Assembly (NCBI GenBank): GCA_963970005.1
Contig: CAXAMN010028917.1
Span: 243,014 to 307,013 of the forward strand
Length of the DNA stretch: 64,000 nucleotides
Origin: Durusdinium trenchii
Taxonomy: Eukaryota > Sar > Dinophyceae > Suessiales > Symbiodiniaceae
Direction: 5' to 3'
Both the position numbers and the translations under genes were made by a program. Each line of letters begins with the position of its first letter. The stretch's first letter is position 1. This document shows, piece by piece, positions 10,501-22,300 of this stretch. Under the pieces are notes generated by a model, which saw only the letters and a program-made list of their open reading frames with translations, had not been told where the DNA came from and did no database searches.

Positions 10501-13500
10501 CCAACCAATTGCAGTCTTTGTTGCAAATCCAAACCAGAGGGATGATAAACAATCACTGGGTGAGTGTGATTGTTAACCGATGTTGAGATCACCTGCGGCC
10601 ACCGAAGGAACGTGATAGTTCCGGCATTGCATGTTGTCATGTTGATAGTTCTTTCTTCACCAGCAGCTTGAGGCCCTGGGTTTAAAAGATATAGGAAGAT
10701 GCAACAACTTGTGGAACAACTTGTGGAATTCTGGGTGAAGGATGGTAATGGGGACGTATGGTGAAGGTGCTTCACAGGTGGGCACATCAGAGCCTACCCT
10801 CTGCTCCCCCCCACCGGCGTCAGGGCGACGTGGTCTCGACCGAGACATGACGGTTCTTCGAGATGTGCTTTTCTGGACCAGAAAAAAACCGGAAACAAGA
10901 AAAGGCACACACCAGACCACTTGGAGACTCACTTGGAGAGACAAGTGAAAAGGTCTTTCCCAAGGCAAATAGCCCCATCGAAAGCACAGCGTGCTCTTAC
11001 CACTTCCAGGCAGGTAGGACGCAAACCATCTTTGTATGGAATGGCTACTTACATTGACCCCATCTATGACCCATCCATTGTAGAACTATTCTAGTCCCAT
11101 GGTCCTGGGATCCCACGGTGTTCGGAGTAAGAACGTTCTGGTCCTGCGAAGGACAGGGGTCGTGACGTTGGTGCTGGGCCGGTCCGGTCGACCCGCCCAG
11201 TGGACTGCCCAGTGGCTCCAAATCGTCATTGATCTCCGCGGGCAACGCTGCGACTTCTTTCAAGTCGAACCAACCCACGTCCTGTTTCGCAAGGGATGGA
11301 GAGAAGCCGCAAAAAGGGGTGCATGCATGTGAATGCGAATGTTTGGGGCAGTTTTGCTTTGTGGGGATGCTCATTTCGCTGATCTACATCTTCTTCCCTT
11401 CCCAAACTGCATCAAATATGTTACTACATTGTTACTACAAAATCAGGCCTTACTTTACAGCGTCATGTGACGTTAGATGCTCTCATACTGAGTGATTTCT
11501 CAATCAGAGATGACCATCCAAAGTCCGGACATGTGTCATCGATGCAACTGGGGAGGACCATGAACATTGAAAAACAAAAAGCACGGTTTAAACATGTGTT
11601 AAATGAAAACTTTAAACCATAATGATTGATCATTGGATATAATTGGTGTTCTTCCTTCGCCCTCCAAAATCAGATCCGGTCGATCCGGTAAATCGCTTGG
11701 TGGGTCATCTGAAGATTCAACGATCAAAGAGATCTGCATGTATGACATGTTTACAATTTTGAGGGTGGTTCATAGCAAGAGAACTTTTATGGATGCACAT
11801 TCCTTCTGAGAAGGTGATTGGATACCATTATGTGGGCTTGGAGTGACCAAATGCCTTCCCTCGGGCACAGATGCAGCAGCCTGTCTGACCTCCATGGCCG
11901 CCAGACTTCAGCGTTTCTGGGGTCCACTCTCTGCTCTAGCTATCCCCGACCCAACGATGTTCCTAGCACACTTGCCCAAACACTCCGTGGGACATATGGC
12001 CTACATGTTGGTGGTTCTTGTGAATCTAGGAGCGGCAATTCGCCATGCAAACCGTCTTGCACCAAGCTCATTGCTTCACCAAAATCTCTCACCAAACCTC
12101 ACCGGCTCCGACCGGTCAGACCGTGGTCAGACCGTGGGGGCCTCGGGCGGTCGACCAGCATCTCGCAGCACTTCGGGTCGGGTTTTGATTTTCTCTTAGT
12201 GGCCCTGAGGTCGCGTCATCGCCCGCGAGTGACCCCAATCCTCGGTGGAAAACCACCCAAACATACCTAGACCATCCTGTCTGGGTGTCCTGTCTGGACA
12301 TCTACAAGTAGCATAGCGTAGTCCATTGGACACCCAAATAGGATGGTCCTGCTACACACAACGATTCCTACGTCGAACTCACCGGTCTTCGTGGTTTTGG
12401 AGCAGGGCAGTCGTCTCGTTGAATCCGGTCGAATCCGCTTCCCGTGTACCTGGTGGAGAACGATGTCGAAGTACTCGATACGGAACTTGAAGGCCCTGAG
12501 AGACGCGAGGCAAGTTCGCCAGTTCTCAGTTCGGCATACGCCCTTTGAGGCGTTTTGATGAGGTGTTGCTCCAAAGGGGTTGACGGTTTACCTCACAAGT
12601 GGTGAACAATTGACAACATGTTCTTGGTAAGATGAAAGATGAGGGAAACATAGTCCGAAAACCGTTGATCTCCTTCAAAGCACCTCAATGTAGATGCTCT
12701 GTTAACATATGACATGGATACATGCAGAACTCGTTCCGATGCTTCGGGGACCTCGATATGGAGATCCAAGAAAACCTCCATGAGCCACCCATGGGAACAG
12801 GTCATACCGCCAGCGCGTGGCGCGGCCACCGTTTTCTCAAATGCATCCAGTTGGCTTTCGTTGGGTGAAGAGGGCTCTTCCTTTTGTGATTTGAGACCTG
12901 ACCATTTCCCTTCTGCCAAGAGCTGTTGAGCACGAGGAGACCTTGGTCTTCACCAGCCGGCTGGGTCGTTCGATATCTTCGACCCTCTACGACGCGGATC
13001 ATCTGCATCTCCAAGGCTCTGGGACTCACTGAAGATCTTGAACATGGCACCCTGGCATCCAGGGCTCAAACTGTTCAGATTGAACCGCAAGCAAGCTATA
13101 GTTCACTGTTGGTTTGAACTGGCCTGAGGAACATGGTCATGTATTTCTCGTTTTGAGGGACTTTGAGCGGGTTAAAAATTACCGTAGTCTTGTGTCTTCC
13201 TTCTGTCGTGGGTGCATTTGTCGAGCTGTTCCGGCTCGAAAACGGTGAAAAACACCAACTCAGAGACTGGGACCAACCATGTCTTCCTTCGTGAAACTTC
13301 CTCAACCGTGGGGCAGTCGGATCGGGCATCCTTGGACCCTCACACCACCGGTTTTCACCACAACCGCGGAGGACCGCCGCAGTATCCAGATTCGACCGGT
13401 GGACCGTGAACCCCTCTGGTGGTCTGAAGTGAGGACCTTCGGGCTCTCGAGCCTAGTCTGAATGCTGACGTGGATGGGAAAATGGCCATCCACGTCAGGT

Positions 13501-16500
13501 GCCATCATGTGCCACGTCGCCATGATGAGTTTGGGGAGTGAGCAAATGCCTATATCATCTATTTCCAGCATGAGGTTCAGCTGTGGACAAAGAATTGACG
13601 CAGCCTACAATATGAAGGCTACTTCAACCCTCTGTGAAACACCTGAACACTCTTGCCTCCGGTTCTCATGCATGCTGCACGTGATGGGCAGCTCCGGCAG
13701 GGTGTTACCATTCTGGGCAAAACTCTTGCAGTGCCCAGTACAAGGAATGGCATCTGCATTCATGAAGCCTCTTGGCTTATTCGTCTAGTCGATTCGTGTT
13801 GCAAATCATCGGCGGGTCTGAGAAGGCGCTTCTTGTGACAACTTGTGGCTTGGTGTCGCCCTGCACCACCAAGCCATTGACCAGCCGCATGGCATAAGTC
13901 AGCATGAGTACTCGAATGCCTTTGTTAGACCATCGGCCCCTTTTCCAAGTCCTCCGGGGGGGAAATGTTTACAGCTTGAGCCGGCATGTCACAGGGTCAC
14001 ACTGTGGCCTCTACCTTAGGCCTTGGCTGGTTAAGGGGTGGTTAATGACACCTTAACCTCTATAAGGGCTGTGCATGGTTCCCACCCTTTACACCACAAA
14101 CCGGCTCTACATGACTCGCTGCTGCGTACCCTCGTGAAAACGAGATCACCTCAACGGTGGAGTCAATTCCCAAATGGGTATTTTAATAGAGAGACGCCCT
14201 GGCCCAATTGGTAGACTGGTCTGTTTCCCTTTTCCAGGGGCTCTTTGGGAGGTCTCTCCCTAGTATAGTTCAATACACACCCAAATGCATTGGAGGTTCT
14301 TTTCTTGCTTTCCTTTCTCAAAACGGCGGTCTTCAGAGCGAATCAAAACCTTCAAGCCACACCACGCGGATCCCGTTCATCCCACGCGGATCCGGCGGAC
14401 GTCAGAAACCTTTTGCACACCGGAAAACGAGAACAAACACAAAACATGGACTCTATCCCAGACACTCCATGTCCTACATTGACCCGGAAACAAACAACCA
14501 CCCCAATGTATGGATTCATATGCCAGTCCCAAACAGGTCGTGTCTGGGTATGGGACTCCATCTGCTTCCGCAGACCTGGTCTCCCCAAGCCCGGCCCCGT
14601 CAGCTTGCCGCCCCGCCGCTCCGGGGCCGCTCGGAGCGCGGAGCACGCCTGGAGGGAAGCGGCGATGACGTTGCCAACGCCCACCAAGCACATGACCAGG
14701 CAGAGCTCTTCCTCGGGCAGAAAGACGACAGTGTCGAGCACGAGACCACATGAGGCATGAGGTGTTGGGACTCTGACACACCTGCTGGTGGCTCTTCTCC
14801 AAAGGGATGTACAGCTGGACACATGTACCCACCTCCAGGAATTTGTTGGACATGTCCATTGGTGTTCTTCGGAATGTTGGGGGCCTGACTCCACCACTTC
14901 AAGGAGCTCTTTCTCGGTTGGCCAGTTGACCACTAGCCCCATCTTGGCCATACCATGAGCACCGGGTCTGACTCAAAAGGAAGCTTTTTTGAAGAGAACC
15001 TGGTTATAGTGCTTCAGATTCATCCACCCCAAGTTCCTGAAAGGACTCGTCGACTCAGACTCCTGGCAATGTTCATCCTTGTCGTGAGCCCACCTGAAGC
15101 CCTGAATCTGTGTGCCATCGGGTGCCCTCCCTGTCCCAAACAGAAGAGCAAAGAAGATCAATCTTGGGTCTATCCCATCCCCAAAGCCCAGTGCATGATT
15201 CATTAGCTTGGCCTTCCATTCAAAAGAACTTGCACCGGCGCCCACTCACCTTCCTCCTCCTCCCCACGCTCCTCCGGTCCCGGACTCACCGCGTGGTTTG
15301 GGTGTTTTGTCCAGGGGTCCATCTTGCTCATCATCGTATCCATGGCTTGAAGCTCCATCTGGGCCATCGCCTCTGCGGACACCTCGGGCTTTTTCGCTGG
15401 AACCGCCACAGGATCGGAGGACTTGGACATCTTAAAACTTGGGTTGCAGCTTTTTTGGGGGGGGATGAGAGTTGACTCGGAGGAGACGACAGCACTGTTC
15501 TTTTCGTGTTTTGGGGGGGTCCTACCCTTTTTGGAAAGGGGGGGCTGATAGTAAGTGATTGCAGGTGTCCACTCCAGTGGAGACTCCAATGCTGTCCAGT
15601 TGGTGGACCAAATGCCTGACCGAATCGGTGTGAGACGTCCAAGGTCCTCACACGCTCCGAGTCACACCGAGGTGTTCAATGGAACCAAAACTGACGCGGC
15701 ATTGCAGAAGGTTTGAGTGAATCCAAGACATTGGGAGTTTTGTATGGTTGTGTAAAATCTGTACGTTTTTACTCCAAATCTTAACATCTGGGTTGCAACA
15801 TGTTGGGTCAACTGGAAGAGTTGCCCCGAAAGGCAACCTTTCAGATGACCCAACATGGTCTGGTGGGATGCAAATGATTCACTTCGCTGATGGTGATGAT
15901 GCGGATGATGTGCTGATGCATCACAGACATGATGCGTATCACGAGCTGATGATAATGTCTTGAACATTCACTCAAGACATCGTCTTGGAGTTCATGAACT
16001 CCCCGAAAGACCGCCAAAACCTGTACATCAAACATATGCAGGCATCCAGTTGCCGCTATGGCTGGTAACCAGTGTGGCTGGTAACCAGTGGTTCCAAAGA
16101 CGAAAACCATAGACCAAACGAAACCCTGGTTCCTTATGGTTTGCCTGGGATGCACTGGGATCTGTTCCAAGTCCCATGGTTTTCTATCCCTCAGCGTGTG
16201 GGTTTTCCATCGACCCAGCAGCGTTTCCAAAGGCTCCATTGCCGCCCGACATCGAAATGCCTCGGTGCGGAAGCACCGGTGAAGCAGAACCGGTCCACCG
16301 GGGGCCGGGGGGGGTCGGTGCACCGCTTGTTTGCTGGCGCTGGGAGGGGGGTAAGGTTTAGCTTTGTGGGCTCATGTAGACCCTCCCAAGGAACCTTGAA
16401 GTCAAACATCGCTTTTTGGTCGAAGACCACCCTGCTTTTTTCGAGAAAGCAGGTGAAGCGTTTTCCACGGGGGTTCGATTCGATTGGCTCCTGCGGCCGA

Positions 16501-17652
16501 TGTCGGGATAGATAGACTAGACTAGACATTTGCTTAAGTCGAAGCGGATAAAGAACACAAGCAACCTTTCTCAGGGCATTCACTCATTATACCAAAACCC
16601 TGGAAGTCCAAACGACGATTTTGACGGTCTGACTGGATGACCCGAAGAAAAGGAAATGTGTTATACATGGCCCACACGGCGGCGGAGCTAAGCGGACACG
16701 GGAAGTCGTGACGGTCGTGAAAGCCACTGAGCAGTTCAATGGATTGGAACGTGATGTAGATTGTCACTGTGTCAAAAAAAGAACACATCAATGAACGGTT
16801 TTGGCCTCTTCCTAGAGGGGCTTCATGAGAATCAAGAATACCGCGTCTAAAATAGAGATAGAATAGAGATACAAGTCGACTGTCATGCCGGGATCCGAGG
16901 CTTCTTACCAGTCCAGTTCACCCAAGTGGTCCCATGGATGAGCTGTGATGGTAGTTTTGAGATGTTTTGGGCTTTTGGGGGTTGACTCAATTGGTTTGGA
17001 AGTTGATGGATGCTTGATCCAAGTGCGCAGTCTTTACGGGTGGATCGGTCGCGTATTTTCGGGGGGCGGCATGGCTAACGGCTAGGCCGGCCCAAGACTT
17101 CCACCAAAGATTGGTGGATTGTGCGAAGCAAATCCCCGCATGGCCAAATTGCCAGTGATTGGGTGTTTGACGCTTCATTTATGCATGTCATATTCGTGGG
17201 GAATCCTCAACTTCCTCAACCTGAAAGTTGAAAAGGACAGGTGACCTGCCAACCGCATACATCCACTCCGCCGGCTCACCCGGTTCGAAGGATACGCATG
17301 CCGGCATGCGGTTCAGGACTTAGGACCTTCCTGAGACGAAAAGGACCTCTTCAGGACCCAAAGGACCGAGGTGTGTTTCACTCCAAAGGCTGCCGCCTTA
17401 CGTAAGGCCCTACGGCCCTACACACCCGACCAGTCCAAAAACCTCAGGCCACGAGTTTTAAAGATTCACAAACCCGGCGTCTTCGTCTTCGTCTTCTTCT
17501 TCTTCTTCTTCTTCTTCTTGCTTTCACTCGTCTTCTCGGTGCCATCAGGCGGCCCATGCTGTCAATGAGATCGCCAAAGACGATGCACAGCAATGGCTGA
17601 GAGACGCCATTCCCGATGGCACCCAAGATGCCGATGGTCAACACGATCACTT
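7484..17652 (-). CDS. ABCB/MDR-type ABC transporter, first transmembrane domain, at least 11 exons
   Basis: Eleven short exons on the minus strand, in order from 17.6 kb leftwards, spell the first TM domain of a full-length ABCB (P-glycoprotein-like) exporter. They are TM1 (17552-17652), first outer loop (15320-15430), TM2 (14600-14709), coupling region with QDVGWFD (11217-11297), TM3 (10212-10308), TM4 (9350-9420), YAKASAVVEE (9050-9112), FAMRTVVAFGGE (8642-8738), VRNGFKIGAGMGYTM (8299-8342), TM5 YALAFWFGMTL (7900-7981) and TM6 (7484-7556). Such proteins pump lipids or drugs across membranes using ATP. Several exons begin directly after AG before a G, the dinoflagellate acceptor pattern. Introns are 0.1-3.4 kb and carry hairpin repeats. 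No clear nucleotide-binding domain is found downstream, so the 3' half is either unread, diverged or lost. The true start upstream of TM1 is not identified. Confidence 0.8.
7900..7981 (-). CDS. ABCB exon: TM5
   Basis: Encodes GYALAFWFGMTLRYHEEKNP then ATGEAGAACT. Y-A-L-A-F-W-F/Y-G is the TM5 signature of ABCB proteins. The exon opens right after TTCTAG with a following G, again AG|G. Confidence 0.83.
8299..8342 (-). CDS. ABCB exon: pre-TM5 helix
   Basis: A very short exon encoding VRNGFKIGAGMGYTM, corresponding to the G-x-x-x-G-x-G-x-G segment leading into TM5. Confidence 0.7.
8642..8738 (-). CDS. ABCB exon: second intracellular loop, RTVVAFGGE
   Basis: Encodes CLFAMRTVVAFGGEHKELQR then FSQALVQARRGG. 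R-T-V-x-A-F-G-G-E is the hallmark of ABCB second cytoplasmic loops. Two long opposite-strand or off-frame open frames cover this stretch but are shadows of it. Confidence 0.85.
9050..9112 (-). CDS. ABCB exon: second intracellular loop, part 1
   Basis: Encodes VQEIQLESQSWYAKASAVVEE. ABCB proteins have a conserved Y-x-x-A-x-x-V-A/V-E-E in this loop. It joins naturally to the next exon, which starts with the L-x-A-M-R-T-V segment. Confidence 0.75.
9350..9420 (-). CDS. ABCB exon: TM4
   Basis: Encodes WLVALVMCAILPFMGVGAAL then MGKA. This fits ABCB TM4 (W-x-L-x-L-V at the start, P in mid-helix, then a small-residue segment). Confidence 0.75.
9585..9682. repeat. MITE-like hairpin, family 1
   Basis: Contains TTACTACTATAG (9585-9596) and its reverse complement CTATAGTAGTAA (9634-9645), plus repeats of GGCACTTGTTACTA. 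A second copy with the words GCGAACTTTGTTACTA and GGCACTTGTTACTA is at about 39255-39320. It lies in intergenic or intronic DNA of the ABC transporter region. Confidence 0.7.
9925..9999. repeat. Inverted repeat, MITE-like
   Basis: AACATGGAAGTGGAA (9934-9948) is matched by TTCCACTTCCATGTT (9981-9995). The arms extend through CTCACT on both sides apart from a 4-nt insertion in the left arm, giving about 21-bp arms around a 32-nt loop. Confidence 0.7.
10212..10308 (-). CDS. ABCB exon: TM3
   Basis: Encodes KIQDAFGDKFGNGVMALSAF then LGGFGCAFGMG, following a CCAG|G acceptor. This is the I-Q-D/E-A-x-G-D-K-x-G segment and TM3 of ABCB transporters, directly continuing the previous exon. Confidence 0.82.
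11217..11297 (-). CDS. ABCB exon: intracellular coupling region
   Basis: Encodes SLAKQDVGWFDLKEVAALP followed by AEINDDLE. ABCB proteins have a R/KQDxxWFD motif after TM2, then a helix with E-x-N/D-D-L. The match is specific to this family. Confidence 0.8.
13466..13497. repeat. Perfect 12-bp hairpin
   Basis: TGACGTGGATGG and CCATCCACGTCA form a perfect stem around a short loop. It lies in a large intron of the ABC transporter. Confidence 0.6.
14457..14548. repeat. MITE, family 2, TIR CCCAGACAC
   Basis: Bounded by CCCAGACAC on the left and GTGTCTGGG on the right, 92 bp. The interior is repeated in the opposite orientation at about 46681-46732, next to the same CCCAGACACTCCATG end. Confidence 0.7.
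14600..14709 (-). CDS. ABCB exon: TM2
   Basis: Encodes ELCLVMCLVGVGNVIAASLQ then ACSALRAAPERRGGKL. This matches ABCB TM2, where a Gly-x-Gly helix is followed by a Gln, an aromatic or Cys, and an A-x-R-Q/R segment entering the first cytoplasmic loop. Codon composition is GC-rich against an AT-richer flank, typical of exons here. Confidence 0.72.
15320..15430 (-). CDS. ABCB exon: first extracellular loop
   Basis: Reads MSKSSDPVAVPAKKPEVSAE followed by AMAQMELQAMDTMMSKM, after an AAG acceptor. The methionine-rich amphipathic end and the position between the TM1 and TM2 exons fit the TM1-TM2 outer loop. An alternative is that the ATG is the start of a separate gene. Confidence 0.5.
16057..16091. 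repeat. Short tandem duplication
   Basis: TGGCTGGTAACCAGTG is present twice in direct succession; the unit itself contains the partly palindromic CTGGTAACCAG. Confidence 0.65.
17478..17520. repeat. (CTT)n / (CTTCGT)n microsatellite
   Basis: Runs of CTTCGT then CTT immediately 3' (minus-strand sense) of the TM1 exon. The opposite strand reads as a poly-Arg shadow. Confidence 0.9.
17552..17652 (-). CDS. ABCB exon: TM1
   Basis: Encodes EVIVLTIGILGAIGNGVSQP then LLCIVFGDLIDSMG, the conserved first transmembrane segment of ABCB transporters (the IGAIGNGxxxPL and FGDLIDSMG pattern). The exon starts immediately after CTGCAG with a following G, giving an AG|G acceptor. Upstream coding sequence was not recognised. 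Confidence 0.82.
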
Positions 17653-18394
17653 CCTGCAGGCTTCGGCTTCGGTGCGACCGGCTCGCGACCCGGCGCCGCG
17701 CAGACGGACAGAACACACCGGGCGCGTCCCGGCATGCGTTGGCACTGCGTCCGCACCGTCTTCACTCTGCGCGCGTCAGCACAGCACGACGTAGCGGTGA
17801 AATGGGGGGTTGAACAGTCCAACCGGTGAAGGATGGGATGGTGGAAGACGTTCAGGACCAGCTCAGGACCAGCCCTGCGATGTGTTTTGGACGTTGATGT
17901 CATGCGCCGCTGTCACGGCCTTCCTTCCGATTCGGATCCATCCGGGTGGACCAACCAGGTGACCTATGGCCAACGAACCAAGGTCCAAAGCACAGCCTGG
18001 GCCTATACAGGGTTGACCGCTGTTTACCATGTCCAGCGTCCCGGATGTCTCGTTTACCTTTGACTGGACCGTTCACAAGTCTTAGATTTTGCGAGTACAT
18101 GACCCCAAGATCCCCAGTCCGCAGCTGTGCACCGGCCAGTCCTCTTTGCTGGCAACCTACAGGACCTCCAGAACCTCTGATGTTTGCCAGCATTTTGCTT
18201 TGAGCTTCCCCTAACCCGCTGAAAATACCGCCCCCCCAACTCCGCCCGATAACCGCCGAGGTATGGGCGCTCCTTGCAATCCATCATGGAAAAGAGCTTG
18301 CCTTGGCGAGTCGGTTTTTTTCTCCCAACTTTCCTCGCTTGTGGACTCCTAGGTTTTGCTTTGCTCTTGTGCTTCAACTACCCTGACTAGGCCC

Positions 18395-18530
18395 GCCCCA
18401 AAAGAATTCGCAGAATCGGTGAGGGATGCCATCCACACGCAACACACTTTCCAAAGCTCCGACGGGCTGAACCTTGCGCTGAACGCGGACGAGGAACAGA
18501 GCGATGCCATCGGAGGGCGTTTCTTCTTCG
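18395..18530 (+). CDS. Candidate isolated exon, unrecognised
   Basis: Plus-strand frame reads KEFAESVRDAIHTQHTFQSS then DGLNLALNADEEQSDAIGG, an amphipathic, acidic stretch with exon-like composition. It precedes the transposase-like gene by about 0.9 kb and could be a 5' exon of it. No family recognised. Confidence 0.3.
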
Positions 18531-19343
18531 GCTCCTTCACTGGAAAAGGTGGTATGGAAGGGGAACCCTCTCCTTGGCTCTCCTCCCGGCTCCGCCCCTC
18601 CCGGAAAACCCATGTGGCCTTCCCTTTCTTCATGTGTTGCAATACATGGCTATCCATGGCTATGGCTATACCCAAAAGCAATGAAGTAGATTTCGTGGCA
18701 TTCAGGGGTCGTTGCATTTCAATCAGGTCTTGCTTCACAAAAGCTCGCTTCTGAAACCATTCTTGGCCCAGACATGTTTCACTCATGTGCTGGCGCCATG
18801 TGATACCTGTGATAGCAATGGATCGGCAAAAGTTTCTTGCTGGCAATCAGTTATTATACTTGAATATACTTGAATAATATGTGAACGTAGGTGTGACTAA
18901 ACAGTTCAATGGCGCGCACCTTTGCTGTTTACTGGTGGGTGAGGTTCTTTCAGAGTTTGCAAAAGGATTCTGCGTCAAGTTCCTCTACCGCGAAGCGGAA
19001 GCAGGATGCAGTGTGTCAGGAACCCGGTGAGCGAGTTGCATTCCTGAGGGGGGTTCTCACAAGCCGTCCTCGTGCAGAGCCTCGCACGTTGGATTTCTCT
19101 TTAGAAACCATCATTCGCTTCAAAAATGATCATATGATGCACACTGCAGCAACTAAAGTTGCGCCTCAACTTCCTCGCCGTCGCCCCAACTACAACAACA
19201 AAAAGAGAAGGTTTTTAGCAAAGCGGCCACAGGAACGGAGAAGGTAGCTGTTCTGAAATCAACACAATGTCGTTATTACTTCCATAAAGGTTTGTCGATT
19301 AATTTTGCGATTTTTTTGATGTAGATGTTGATGGTTCAGCCCA

Positions 19344-22300
19344 GGCAAGCTGCCAATGGGCAAAGCGCTTCACGTGTTGATCATTTGCTGGGCTTGCCCC
19401 GCTGTATGTGCTCCGGTCAATGTTATAGGCATTTTGCCTTGAGGAAGGACTCCCTTTTGCAATTTCTTCGTGAGTTCTGGACCTTGCCCAAACTACAGCA
19501 AGATACATATGTCCAATTCTCAGTCGCTGTTCAATGTAGCGATGTAGGACCACGCTTTGATAGTCTTGAAGATGTTGGTGAACCAGACTTGCTGATTTGA
19601 TCTATTTTTCTAAGAAAACGAACTAAGATGCATTGGCTTGACCGACGACATGGCGGTGATGCTTCTGGAACCAGGTGCTTCCATCTGTTGAGGGAGCAAG
19701 TCGCAGAGAAATGCCTTTTGAGGCTACTTGGTCTTGGGGGTGATAGGCTGGTGCGAGCATGCAGTGGACAGATTGACCGTCGATTTGCTGTGCATGGCCA
19801 GGCAGCCAGGCAAAAATAGGAATGTTGGCTTTGACCAAGTATCAAACTATCAAACAGCTTCTTAGCACTGAAGGTAAAGAAGCCAACATCAGTGAAGTGC
19901 AGAAGGATAGATGTGTTCCTCTTGAAGATCTACCAAGAGGCAGCAGGGATGCTGCCTACCAAGTTGCATGGCCAATCATTTAGCTATATTTAGCTGTTGG
20001 AACATCTTGAAACAATCCTTCCAAGGTAGTAGTCTTCCAGTCCTGCCAAGGCTGCAACGAGGTGGACGTGCAAGAAAGGCCGATGAGTCCATGACTGTGT
20101 CCTTCCAAGATGAAGATTGTGACAGCGATAGCAGCAGCGATTCCGGTTCCTAGGTAAAAGTTTTTTCATCTAGTTCATCATAGCGCATGTGTTGCATTTC
20201 AGTTGGATAGTTTCACCATGAATGAGTTTGCAGCGCCATTCCGAGGGAGTCGGAGTTCGATTGAAGATGCAGACATCATGGCTGCAGATGGTGAGAGGCT
20301 CGAGGACGATGAAGAATTAAAACTTCACGTTCTTGGTTACAACAGCTTCTATCAATTGTCTTTTGGCAGATTGGTGCAGTCTTGTTACAGTCTTATTTTA
20401 CAGCATGAATCGTCTCAAAAATAAGGCATGTGCAAACCAACCTGGGTAACAACGTCACGTCAGAGCTTGTGACACGATACTTGCCGCCGGGTAGCCCTAA
20501 AATGCTATTCTATCGATTCACTGAGTCCAATCCCAGGATATCGCAGCGGGGTTGCATCATGAGCTTGTTTGCCACTGTCTTGGTTTTTTGGTCATCGTCC
20601 GATCTTCCAAATGCGAAGGTATAGCACATTCTTCAGAAGATTCCAATGTGTATGGAAAAACATCTTACGATTCTTGCCCGTGTCGACGCACGGCACCTGC
20701 GACGTATGCCTTGACCACAAGGAAAAGTTCAAACACGCTCGGGATGCCTGTTACCTATTGAGTTTGTCTGCTTGTCTCTGCTTGGTGTGTCTCACGGTTG
20801 TTCTTGAGTTGGGTTGATGGTGTGCGCCGAGGACAGTCAGATGAGGTTTGACGCGGCACGCTCGTATAAAGCGCATCTGGATTCCGTCGCTTCAGACCGT
20901 GGGTTGGAGGAATACTTGCAGGATAGGGGTTCCCTTGTTCACGCTTGCCTTGGGTGACTTATATGACAACGTGCAGGCACAGAACCCATTGAGCGATGAG
21001 AGCGCTGCTTTAGTGATTCACATGGAGACTTGGTGGTTCTTGGGTCAGTGGAACGCTTTGCTGCACCAAAATATAACCGCGTCATTAACATGCTTGAGCC
21101 TAGGACGGTATGGATCAAGCAAAGTGGGCGCTACCAAGACATCGACTATGCCAGTCTACTAAAGATTGCCAACAGCTTGTGAGACCGCGCTTAAAGCTGC
21201 ACGCCGTGTGGCTGCACGGTGTGTCGCTGAATTTCTTTCTTGTCCATCCAGGATGCAGCGCGGACGCGTCATTGGTTATTGAGTGCCTGAACATCTCTTT
21301 GCAGAGGGCCGTGCATACTTTTCAGCAGAAGAACCGTGCATTCCCTGACCAAGTGTTCCTGTGGGCCGCTTGTTTGCTTTAATGGCAGCGTTGGTGATCA
21401 CGTGTTGTGCCTGTGATGCTGAAACCATTCTGCTGTCTGATAAGGCCGACAATACGGTCAGGGAGAACAAAAACAACAGCGTGTTGAAATTCTTGACGAC
21501 CCTCATTTGCAAACGCTTAGTCCGCTTTGGAGGACTTTTGTTCTCCAAAGTGGGCCACACTCATGGCATTTTGGGACGCTAGGCCCAATGGTCGTCTCTG
21601 TGTACATCTCTGAACTATATTTTCACATCTCATTGGACCAGTTCCTTGACAAACACTAACTGAAATCATGCATCCAAGACCAACTCTTCGGACTAATCGC
21701 AACCAGCTTCAAGTACATCGACCTACTTTGTGACCCAGATGACTGCTGCCAGACACTTTGCATGCACTGGCCCATTGGTCAATGGCATATTCAATCAACC
21801 CTGCGGGACCCTGCGTGTAGTCCAGTCCAGCTGGGTGGGCTAAGGAAGTTGAGGGTGATCCTCGACCGGCTACAGATTCGAAAGTGGATTGGACCAAACG
21901 CTGAAGTGAATGTGAGCTTTATCTCAGCAGTGAGGGATTGGAAAACCTGGTTTCTTGCCTACTTAATATAACAAAATAGTAATAATAGTCACCCTTAACG
22001 AAAGCGTGCATCTCTTTTTTTCACCATCGGAGGCTGCAGCAGATGCCAGTGCAGTATAAAGGTGGGCTGAAGACCTCGGGCCGCGGAATTCATGCCTTCT
22101 TGTTTTTGCCACGGCAAGGCGAGGCAACGATTTCTGATTGAATACTTAATATGATATTATATTCAAGTATAATACGACGACTGAAAATTGAATGAAGATT
22201 GTTCAACAACAGTGTTTCAGGGTAGGTTGAATGACTCTGCCACTGCCACCCTGCAAGATTGTCCAAGACATCTTCCAATCAAAAGCGACTGTAAGCGCAG

